The notes beneath the pieces were generated by a model. That model was not told where the DNA came from. It saw nothing but the letters and a program-made list of their open reading frames with translations, and made no database searches. From Candidatus Nitrotoga sp. CP45 (GTDB taxonomy: Bacteria; Bacteroidota; Bacteroidia; Flavobacteriales; Flavobacteriaceae), in assembly GCA_943329165.2 (NCBI GenBank), contig CALQCV020000052.1, positions 1-10,088 on the forward strand: 10,088 nucleotides of DNA, given 5' to 3'. The stretch's first letter is position 1. Each line of letters begins with the position of its first letter. Shown here one piece after another: positions 1 to 6,015 of the stretch. The translations under genes were made by a program, and so were the position numbers.

Positions 1-861
1 ATAACCTAATTGGTAAAAATCAGTATTAGTCCATTTGCCTTTTTTGCCTTTATACTCTTTTAAATAGGGTAATGCTTTTTCGTATTGCTGTAAATTAAAA
101 TAGCTTTCGCCAATGATTTTGTTCAATTCTGATTTTTCGGAAGCGTTCGATTTTGGCATGGCAGCAAGACCAGCATCAATGGCTTTTTGAAAACTTCCTT
201 CCTTGAAAGCCATATCTGCTTTAAAATACGATAATTTATCCGAATACTTTTCTTCGCCTTCTACTTTTTGGAAATACTTATTAGCCTCTTGATAATTGTT
301 TCCTTCATATTGCATAAATCCTAAATAATAATTGGCTTGCGTTCCATATACTTTAGAATTAATTACTTTATTAAAATAATTGGCTGCTGTTTTTTTATCG
401 CCTGCCGTGAAATATGCGTATCCTTTTTGGAAAGTATATTTTTCAGTTTGCTCATAAGTCAGCGCATTTTCATCAACTTTGTCAAAATATTGCAGCGCTT
501 GTGGAAACTTTCCTTGTTCAAAATAATATTGCGCTACTTCAATATAAGCTTGATTTTGTTTTGAGCTCGTTGGATAATCTGAAACAAATTTTTCCATCAA
601 TTCATCGGCATTATTCTGATTGAGATGTATTGCACAAATACCAATATAATAAGCACATTCTGCCTGAACATCTTGAGCCGTATTGTCTTGTTTTACTTTA
701 TCAAATAAAATTTGAGCTGATTGGTATTGTCTATTTTTAAACAACAAAATCGCATTATCAAATTCAGACAAATTATTGGTATAAATAGCCGACTGTTGTC
801 CTGAAACATTAGATAGTCCAGCTATAAAAAATAGAAAAAATAACATTAAAATCTTGCGCAT
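1..861 (-). CDS. Secreted tetratricopeptide-repeat (TPR) protein, C-terminus cut off by the window edge
   Basis: The reading frame is open from ATG at 861 to the window edge, giving 287 residues with no stop, so the C-terminus is missing. Residues 1-21 form a classic signal peptide: MRK, then a hydrophobic stretch (LMLFFLFFIAGL), ending in NVSG before QQ. The mature protein is therefore probably periplasmic or outer-membrane associated. The rest is helical and shows repeated 34-residue TPR-like units at about residues 31-60, 106-130, 141-166, 176-200, 210-234 and 247-271, each with the typical Y..G......Y..A..YF.K pattern. TPR arrays are protein-binding scaffolds; no catalytic motif is visible and I cannot name its partner. 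It is divergent from the FtsE-like gene (159-base gap) and looks like backbone rather than part of the polysaccharide region. Full-length relatives may be much longer. Confidence 0.88.
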   Translation of the reverse strand, partial: MRKILMLFFLFFIAGLSNVSGQQSAIYTNNLSEFDNAILLFKNRQYQSAQILFDKVKQDNTAQDVQAECAYYIGICAIHLNQNNADELMEKFVSDYPTSSKQNQAYIEVAQYYFEQGKFPQALQYFDKVDENALTYEQTEKYTFQKGYAYFTAGDKKTAANYFNKVINSKVYGTQANYYLGFMQYEGNNYQEANKYFQKVEGEEKYSDKLSYFKADMAFKEGSFQKAIDAGLAAMPKSNASEKSELNKIIGESYFNLQQYEKALPYLKEYKGKKGKWTNTDFYQLGY

Positions 862-881
862 AGTTTTTATTTTAATTTATC

Positions 882-889
882 CAAAAATA
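882..889 (-). promoter_or_regulatory. Candidate -7 box for the TPR protein gene
   Basis: On the minus strand this reads TATTTTTG, a full match to the Bacteroidota -7 consensus TAnnTTTG, about 20 bases upstream of the ATG at 861. The expected TTG -33 element is not clear; the best candidate is a degenerate TTCG about 19 bases further upstream. This is a pattern match only. Confidence 0.45.
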
Positions 890-952
890 TACTCTATATA
901 ACTATAACGAAAAAACATCACTATTTATTATAAACATTGTTGTAAACAATTT

Positions 953-987
953 GATTTAGGATTTAGGATTTGGGATTTAGGATTTTT
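953..987. repeat. Tandem heptamer repeat (GATTTAG), about 4-5 copies
   Basis: Five consecutive 7-base units read GATTTAG, GATTTAG, GATTTGG, GATTTAG and GATTTTT; three are identical and one differs by one base. The array lies between the divergent TPR and FtsE-like genes, just upstream of the latter. Its third unit supplies the TTTG that could serve as the -33 element of the FtsE-like gene. The function is unknown. Confidence 0.85.
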
Positions 988-1001
988 ATTTGCTATTTTT
1001 A
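969..1001 (+). promoter_or_regulatory. Candidate promoter of the FtsE-like gene
   Basis: TTTG at 969-972 is followed, after 21 bases, by TATTTTTA at 994-1001, which matches TAnnTTTG except in its last base. The spacing falls in the range reported for flavobacterial promoters. Transcription would start around 1005-1010, leaving a leader of only about 10-15 bases before the ATG at 1021. Confidence 0.45.
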
Positions 1002-1020
1002 CCCAATAAACGAATTACTC

Positions 1021-1704
1021 ATGTCAGAAACTGTTTTATCTTTAAAAAACGTAACCATTTACCAAGAAAACAAAGTGATTTTGTCACAAATAAATCTTGA
1101 AGTTAAAGAAGGAGAATTCCTTTATATCATTGGTAAAACCGGAACTGGAAAAAGTAGTTTTATGAAAACGCTCTACGGTGATTTGCCTTTGACTGTTGGT
1201 TCGGGAAATATTGTTGGTTATGATTTATTGAACTTAAAAGAAGATGACATTCCGTTTTTGAGAAGAAAAATTGGAATTGTTTTTCAGGATTTTCAATTGC
1301 TGCCGGACAGAAGCGTGAATGAAAATATGCTGTTTGTTTTGAAAGCAACCGGCTGGACAGACAGAACTGAAATGCAGGTCAAAATTGACGATGTTTTACA
1401 ACGCGTTGGCATGATTGGTTTGACAAATAAAATGCCGCACCAACTTTCGGGTGGTGAGCAACAAAGAGTAGCTATTGCCAGAGCACTATTGAATGACCCT
1501 GAATTAATCTTAGCTGATGAGCCAACAGGAAATCTTGATCCACAAACGAGTGCTGAAATTTTAGGTGTTTTGAAAAAAATAAATGAAAACGGAAAAACAG
1601 TTATCATGGCGACTCACGATTATGCTGTAATTATGAAATTCCCGGCAAAAACACTGAAATGCGAAGACAGCACTATTTTTGAAGTGGTTCAAAAAACGGT
1701 TTAA
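1021..1704 (+). CDS. ftsE: FtsE-like ABC transporter ATP-binding protein
   Basis: This 227-residue protein is a single ABC ATPase domain. It has Walker A GKTGTGKS (38-45), Q-loop Q89, ABC signature LSGGEQQ (142-148), Walker B LILADEP (162-168), a D-loop NLD (171-173) and H-loop H199. The PTGNLDP stretch, the short length and the lack of membrane segments fit the FtsE/LolD (MacB) group. FtsE works with the membrane protein FtsX at the division site, where the pair controls peptidoglycan hydrolases; the assignment here is by family only and a LolD-type role is possible. The ATG at 1021 is chosen because an in-frame TTG at 970 would place the heptamer repeat and the promoter inside the gene. No ftsX follows; instead its last 32 bases overlap the 3' end of a convergent glycosyltransferase gene. 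Confidence 0.85.
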   Translation: MSETVLSLKNVTIYQENKVILSQINLEVKEGEFLYIIGKTGTGKSSFMKTLYGDLPLTVGSGNIVGYDLLNLKEDDIPFLRRKIGIVFQDFQLLPDRSVNENMLFVLKATGWTDRTEMQVKIDDVLQRVGMIGLTNKMPHQLSGGEQQRVAIARALLNDPELILADEPTGNLDPQTSAEILGVLKKINENGKTVIMATHDYAVIMKFPAKTLKCEDSTIFEVVQKTV

Positions 1705-2932
1705 TTCTTTTAATTTCCGATAAATATTTCACCAAAAGCAAAATTACAAAAGGAAAAGTCACAAGGTGAAATCTATCGCCTTGACCGCAAGATATTCCGG
1801 ATAAAATTATAATGTATGCTATAAAAAAGGCCACAAAAAAATATCCTTTTTCTTTCCTGAAATTCTTATACAAAAAGAAAGTTGACAGCAAAACCGCCAA
1901 CAAGGTAAAAAATCTGTTTTGCCATTTGGTGATATCGAAAAAAAATGCTTTCCAAAACGTAAAATATTCTTTATTTTCATGATTTTTTAATTCTTCGATA
2001 CAGCCATTTCCTGTTTTGGAATTTTCTATCACATCTGAAAAATAAGCTTTTACCAGATTTGAAAAATTAGTTCTGATTTGGTGTTGTAAATCTTCTAATG
2101 CCGCTATCTTTTGATCTGTAAAATCCAAACTAAATAAATATTGTTCTCTTGGATTATTGATTTGGTTGTATTCTTTTCCGTGTTTAAAACACTCCGCTTT
2201 ACTGCAAATGTAATTGTGGTAGGTCACGCCATCAATATAACTGATTGTGAAATCGCCATATTGTGCTTTCATCCCAACAACTTGAATCGTTATCATCAAC
2301 AAACTTCCATAAATGAAAATCATGCTTTTGGATTTATAATTTTTAATAAATTCTTTGATAAAAAACAAAGTGATAAAAATGGCAATGAACTTGGAAGCAG
2401 GTTTAATCAGCATACTTGATAAGAACAAAGAAACAGAAAATGATAGATACCAAAACTCAGTTGTTTTATAATATTGAAACATCAAATAAAAAGACAACAT
2501 GATGAAAAAGACAAAAATATTTTCGGTAAGCAAATGAAAGTTCAAAATGATACTTCCCAACATAAAAAAAGGAAGAATTGCAAATGTAAATGCCAAACTC
2601 TCCTTGACAAATTGCTTTAAAATTTCAAATAAAAGAACTGAAGTACAAAGCCAACAAAAAATATTAACCAACAAACTCCACTTAAAAATCCCAGCATCTG
2701 AACTTCCAAATAAATACGGAATTCCTGTGATAAATGCCATCAACATCGGGCGATAGTAATGACCTGTAAATTTCAGATACATTTTTTGAGCCGACTCCAA
2801 ATAGTTGGAACAATCTCCATAAATCAACGTTTGTTTGTCTAATTGCAATAGAAAATTCAATACTTCTAAACAACACAAGCCCACAAAAATGATAAGAAAA
2901 TGATATTTATATTTTAGCAAAAAAGACTTCAT
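1673..2932 (-). CDS. Polytopic membrane glycosyltransferase, GT-C (GT39/ArnT-like)
   Basis: This is a 419-residue membrane protein with about ten predicted transmembrane segments (roughly 11-29, 62-78, 85-105, 113-131, 135-152, 160-195, 203-221, 339-356, 363-381 and 388-404). A large soluble loop lies at about 222-338. GT-C features are an acidic residue in the first extracytoplasmic loop (GDCSNYLESA, D40), the following RP (61-62), LTEN (135-138), and GDRF (385-388) near the C-terminus, reminiscent of the RY/RF motif of ArnT-like enzymes. Such enzymes transfer a sugar from a polyprenyl-phosphate donor on the periplasmic face. The loop has three cysteines (243, 248, 311). The start ATG shares one base with the stop of the upstream oxygenase gene (TGATG), so the two are probably translated together. 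Its 3' end overlaps the FtsE-like gene by 32 bases. A Wzy-type polymerase is a less likely alternative; donor and acceptor are unknown. Confidence 0.72.
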   Translation of the reverse strand: MKSFLLKYKYHFLIIFVGLCCLEVLNFLLQLDKQTLIYGDCSNYLESAQKMYLKFTGHYYRPMLMAFITGIPYLFGSSDAGIFKWSLLVNIFCWLCTSVLLFEILKQFVKESLAFTFAILPFFMLGSIILNFHLLTENIFVFFIMLSFYLMFQYYKTTEFWYLSFSVSLFLSSMLIKPASKFIAIFITLFFIKEFIKNYKSKSMIFIYGSLLMITIQVVGMKAQYGDFTISYIDGVTYHNYICSKAECFKHGKEYNQINNPREQYLFSLDFTDQKIAALEDLQHQIRTNFSNLVKAYFSDVIENSKTGNGCIEELKNHENKEYFTFWKAFFFDITKWQNRFFTLLAVLLSTFFLYKNFRKEKGYFFVAFFIAYIIILSGISCGQGDRFHLVTFPFVILLLVKYLSEIKRIKPFFEPLQK

Positions 2933-3753
2933 CAGTGTTTGTCCTTTTTATAAACATGCGGATTTTCTTTTATTCCTTTTTTGAATATTTGACGCAAAGT
3001 CATTCGCAGAAAAGTGTCTACTTGTAAAACCAAATCGGAGAATTTATTTTCAGGGCGCCCACGAAATGAAGTGACGTGAAATCGATCTGAATCCTGCAAA
3101 GGAGAACTGGCAAAATAATAATTAGAAACGCAACGACGATAATCATCAAAAACTACTGGAGAAACCGAATGCAATGAATTATTATGCGTTTCCATCACAA
3201 CCAATCGGTTGAATTTACTGTGAATGGTGGTTTGCTTTTGCCTCAAGCCATTTGGCCAAAGTTCCAAATTGCCACCATTGGTTTCTTCCCAGTTTGGCGT
3301 AACATAATACAACAAATTCAACACGCGCCACAAATTGCGATCTTTATCGTGCGAATTATCTAAATGTGGATTTAGAAACTGTTTCTTTCCCATTAGAGAA
3401 ATCCCGCCAGCATATAGATTTATATCTGGAATTGGATTCTCTATATTGCAAATTTCACCGACAATTTTGACTATTCTTTCATCTTGAAAAGCATAAATTA
3501 TTTCCTCTAGCAAAGGATGATATAAATTCATTTGAGCTGCAACATACTTGTCTTCGCGCAAACTTTTCTTTAAAATCATTTGCTCGGGTTTGGGAAAAAC
3601 TGCGTGAATTTGTAACGCAATATCATTGGGTAACAAATCATCGAGAAAAAAATAACCAATATTTGAATCTGAATTTTGAAATTCAGTCTTGAGTCGCTCC
3701 TTCTCAGAAACAAGTCGGTCAAAAATCAACGTTGCTAATTCTATTCGGTTCAT
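2932..3753 (-). CDS. 2-oxoglutarate/Fe(II)-dependent dioxygenase (prolyl 4-hydroxylase-like fold)
   Basis: This 273-residue soluble protein has no signal peptide. Iron ligands fit the HxD...H triad: H130-x-D132 (in NPHLDNSH) and the distal H195 (in SLHSVSPV). R207 (in YRRCVSNYYF) sits where the family keeps the basic residue that binds the 2-oxoglutarate carboxylate; R206 is an alternative. The LNLLYYVTPNW and NGGNLELW stretches between them are typical of the 2OG-FeII_Oxy_3 domain. The family couples decarboxylation of 2-oxoglutarate to hydroxylation of a substrate. The gene is first in a two-gene unit, overlapping the GT-C start by one base, and sits among sugar-transfer genes. The substrate may therefore be a glycan, a glycan substituent or a glycosylated protein; that is inference. 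The ATG at 3753 lies about 35 bases from a good promoter match. Confidence 0.83.
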   Translation of the reverse strand: MNRIELATLIFDRLVSEKERLKTEFQNSDSNIGYFFLDDLLPNDIALQIHAVFPKPEQMILKKSLREDKYVAAQMNLYHPLLEEIIYAFQDERIVKIVGEICNIENPIPDINLYAGGISLMGKKQFLNPHLDNSHDKDRNLWRVLNLLYYVTPNWEETNGGNLELWPNGLRQKQTTIHSKFNRLVVMETHNNSLHSVSPVVFDDYRRCVSNYYFASSPLQDSDRFHVTSFRGRPENKFSDLVLQVDTFLRMTLRQIFKKGIKENPHVYKKDKH

Positions 3754-3787
3754 AAAGGTTAGAATTATAAAAAAAACATTTTCTTTG

Positions 3788-3818
3788 TAAATATATTATT
3801 AAATTCTGTTTTTCTCAA
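3788..3818 (-). promoter_or_regulatory. Promoter of the oxygenase/GT-C unit
   Basis: On the minus strand TTG (3818-3816) is followed after 20 bases by TATATTTA (3795-3788), a near-full match to TAnnTTTG. It lies about 35 bases upstream of the oxygenase start. The -33 element touches the first base of the divergent glycosyltransferase ATG (3818), so the two transcription units share a 64-base control region. I see no equally good promoter for the plus-strand gene. Confidence 0.55.
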
Positions 3819-4714
3819 TGATTTCAATTTTAATTCCTACCTACAATTATAACACTTTGCCTTTGGTAGAAGAATTGTATCGTCAGGCTGTTTCGGAAAG
3901 TATTGAATTTGAAATTATTGTGGCCGATGATGCTTCACCCTTAAATGAAAACACCGAAATCAATTCAAAAATAAATCAGATCGTAAATTGTCAATTTGAG
4001 CGTAATGAAATTAATCTCGGTCGTGGCCAAAACAGAAATGCTTTGGTTCAAAAAGCAAAATACGATTGGGTTTTACTGATGGATTGTGACACTTTCCCGA
4101 AAGACAAAAATTTTATAAGAAACTATATTGAAAGTAGAAAAAATCGGGAAGAGAAAGTAATTTTTGGAGGCATTATCTATTACAATGAAAAACCAAAAGA
4201 CGACGAAATGCTACGATGGATTTTTGGCAAAAGCAGAGAAGATATTCCTTTGAGTAAAAGACTTGCCAATCCTTTTCATTATACTTTAATTTCAAATATT
4301 TTAGTACAGAAAGAAATCCTACTTAAACATCCGTTTGACAGTGAAATTTATAATTACGGTTATGAAGATATTGTATTTATTTTGGGCTTAAAAAAAGAAC
4401 AAATTGCTATTGGTCATATCGAAAATTCGGCCTTTCATCTGAATTTGGAAAAATCAGCAATTTTTCTAGAAAAATTCCACAGTTCATTACAGAATCTAAA
4501 ATTGGTTATCGATAAAAACATCATTAATCCTGAAGACACCGCATTAACCAAAATATATTTCAAGTTGAAACGATTGCATTTGGTAAAAGCTGTTGCTATT
4601 GGATTTAAAATACTTAAAAACTCTTTTACCAAAAATTTACTCTCAAAAAATCCTTCACTATTCATCTTTGACCTGTATCGATTGGGTTATTTTTGTCAAA
4701 TAAATTCTCGTTAA
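3818..4714 (+). CDS. Family 2 glycosyltransferase (GT-A fold)
   Basis: This 298-residue cytoplasmic protein opens with the GT2 signature MISILIPTYN (1-10) and has nucleotide-binding acidic residues in IIVADDAS (D37, D38). NLGRGQNRNALVQKA (66-80) is followed by the metal-binding DxD motif in LLMDCDTFP (D89, D91). A later E183-D184 pair (NYGYEDIVF) fits the position of the catalytic base in inverting GT2 enzymes. No membrane segments are evident. It probably transfers one sugar from a nucleotide donor to a lipid-linked repeat unit; donor and acceptor cannot be read from the sequence. It is the first gene of a two-gene plus-strand unit and its stop shares a base with the next start (TAATG). No convincing promoter was found in the 64-base gap upstream. 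Confidence 0.88.
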   Translation: MISILIPTYNYNTLPLVEELYRQAVSESIEFEIIVADDASPLNENTEINSKINQIVNCQFERNEINLGRGQNRNALVQKAKYDWVLLMDCDTFPKDKNFIRNYIESRKNREEKVIFGGIIYYNEKPKDDEMLRWIFGKSREDIPLSKRLANPFHYTLISNILVQKEILLKHPFDSEIYNYGYEDIVFILGLKKEQIAIGHIENSAFHLNLEKSAIFLEKFHSSLQNLKLVIDKNIINPEDTALTKIYFKLKRLHLVKAVAIGFKILKNSFTKNLLSKNPSLFIFDLYRLGYFCQINSR

Positions 4715-5625
4715 TGCCCTATTTTTCAATAGTCATACCCGTTTATAACAAAGAAAAATTTGTTGTCAAAACAATAGAAAGTGTTTTGAGCCAGACATTT
4801 ACTGACTATGAAATAATCATTGTAAATGATGGTTCAACCGATCAAAGCGAAGCCAAAATTTCAGTATTTAAAGACAACCGAATTCAATATTATTCCAAAA
4901 AAAATGAAGGTGTTGCTCTAGCCAGAAACTTAGGAATAGAAAAAGCAACCGCTGATTATATTTGCTTCTTAGATGCAGATGATTATTGGTATCCTACCTT
5001 TTTAGAAACGATGCAACGCTATAGTTCAGAACTTCCTGAACAAAAAGTTTATGCTGCTGCTATAGAAATTGAAACCAAAAACAAAACCATTCCGGCGCAC
5101 TATTCTATTGAGTCAACATCAGATTTTGAAATAGTGAATTTCTTTAATGCCAGCCAAAAAGAATGTGCATTGTGGACATCGAGTGTTTGCATTCACAAAA
5201 GTGTTTTTGAGAAATTGGGCAACTTTGACACCAAAATAAAACACGGTGAAGACACCGAATTGTGGATTAGAATTGGATTACAATTCCCAATTTTTTTTAT
5301 ACGCAAAATACTGGCGCGCTATGTCTATGACGACAAAAGCATCTCTCGAAATACTAACTATTATTTTGAGCAATATACTTTCGATAAATATGCTTTAGAA
5401 GAAAAGAATAATTCTGCGTTGAAAAGGTATATGGATTTAAATCGGTTTTCGGCTGTGATAAAATGTAACCTCCATGGTGATTGGAAAACAGCACAAGAAA
5501 TTTATTCCGAAATCGATTTGAAAAATCTAAGTTACAAAAAGAGAATATTGCTTGAATTACCTCCAATTATGTTAAAACCATTAATCAGTCTACAACTATT
5601 TTTAGGAAATTCCGTTTTTAGATAA
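4714..5625 (+). CDS. Family 2 glycosyltransferase (GT-A fold)
   Basis: This 303-residue protein has a textbook GT2 N-terminus: YFSIVIPVYNKEKFV (3-17), SVLSQTFTDYEIIIVNDGSTD (23-43, with D39 binding the nucleotide), NEGVALARNLGIEKA (64-78), and DxD in FLDADDYW (D87, D89). A GED motif (178-180, in KHGEDTELW) marks the probable catalytic base. The C-terminal part is charged and helical with no clear membrane segment. The start is set at the ATG at 4714, which overlaps the upstream stop (TAATG) and puts the first beta strand at residue 4. An in-frame TTG at 4693 would add seven residues with no match to the family. It acts presumably in the same pathway as the preceding GT2. The last 24 bases overlap the 3' end of the convergent ketoisomerase gene. 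Confidence 0.9.
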   Translation: MPYFSIVIPVYNKEKFVVKTIESVLSQTFTDYEIIIVNDGSTDQSEAKISVFKDNRIQYYSKKNEGVALARNLGIEKATADYICFLDADDYWYPTFLETMQRYSSELPEQKVYAAAIEIETKNKTIPAHYSIESTSDFEIVNFFNASQKECALWTSSVCIHKSVFEKLGNFDTKIKHGEDTELWIRIGLQFPIFFIRKILARYVYDDKSISRNTNYYFEQYTFDKYALEEKNNSALKRYMDLNRFSAVIKCNLHGDWKTAQEIYSEIDLKNLSYKKRILLELPPIMLKPLISLQLFLGNSVFR

Positions 5626-6015
5626 TTTAAAATCTTCAAAATCACGGATATAATCTTCCTCTACAAAAACATCAGAAGCTATAACTAAGCAAACCGAACC
5701 CGAAGAAAAGTTCTCCAGTTCCCGCCAAATACCATTTGGAATCAGTAACCCCACGTTGGGTTTATTCAATATAACAGTTTTTTGTTCGTTTCCGTCATCT
5801 ACAATCACATCAAAACTACCGCTCAACGCTACCAAAAGTTCCTGGCAATCTTTGTGTGAATGCCCACCACGTGTTCCGCCACTCGGAATATCATAAAGAT
5901 AATAAATGCGCTTCATTTCAAATGGAACCGCATTTCCTTCTATAACCGAAAGGTTGCCCCGTGTATCGTGCACTTTGGCAATATCAATTATCTGAACGTC
6001 GTTTATGTTTGTCAT
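5602..6015 (-). CDS. fdtA: dTDP-6-deoxy-hexose 3,4-ketoisomerase (FdtA/QdtA, WxcM-like cupin)
   Basis: This 137-residue single-domain cupin converts, in known relatives, dTDP-4-keto-6-deoxyglucose to a 3-keto-6-deoxyhexose, the precursor of Fuc3NAc- or Qui3NAc-type sugars. Family features are DTRGNLSVIEG (17-27), PFEMKRIYYLYDIP (31-44), the catalytic histidine pair in RGGHSHK (H52, H54), LLVALSGSFDVIVDDG (60-75), GIWRELENFSSG (95-106) and the C-terminal ASDVFVEEDYIRDFEDF. Start choice: ATG at 6015 overlaps the upstream GT4 stop (ATGA) and gives the usual family length; an in-frame ATG at 6039 would add eight residues. R19 resembles FdtA while R98 resembles QdtA, so product stereochemistry is uncertain. 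The partner aminotransferase (FdtB/QdtB) and acyltransferase (FdtC/QdtC) are not in the window. Its 3' end overlaps the convergent GT2 by 24 bases. The symbol denotes the family, not a proven product. Confidence 0.85.
   Translation of the reverse strand: MTNINDVQIIDIAKVHDTRGNLSVIEGNAVPFEMKRIYYLYDIPSGGTRGGHSHKDCQELLVALSGSFDVIVDDGNEQKTVILNKPNVGLLIPNGIWRELENFSSGSVCLVIASDVFVEEDYIRDFEDFKLSKNGIS

Noticed and set aside
337..623. Plus-strand open frames opposite the TPR gene, and similar frames at 2141-2419, 2547-2756, 4435-4665, 5354-5566, 5860-6187, 7959-8204 and 9527-10022
   Set aside because: They lie on the other strand or in another frame of genes with clear protein families, and their translations resemble no protein family.
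953..987. CRISPR array
   Set aside because: The units are 7 bases, contiguous and without spacers.
970..1020. N-terminal extension of the FtsE-like protein from a TTG at 970
   Set aside because: It would translate the heptamer repeat and the -7 element, and ABC ATPases of this group begin close to the ATG at 1021.
862..1020. Small gene, ncRNA or riboswitch in the TPR/FtsE gap
   Set aside because: The 159 bases hold only the repeat array and promoter-like sites; no start-to-stop frame of note or structured element was seen.
1696..1740. Terminator after the FtsE-like gene
   Set aside because: T-rich sequence is present but no stable hairpin precedes it, and the stretch is coding on the other strand.
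4693..4713. Seven-residue extension of the second GT2 from a TTG at 4693
   Set aside because: The ATG at 4714 overlaps the upstream stop (TAATG) and gives the standard GT2 N-terminus.
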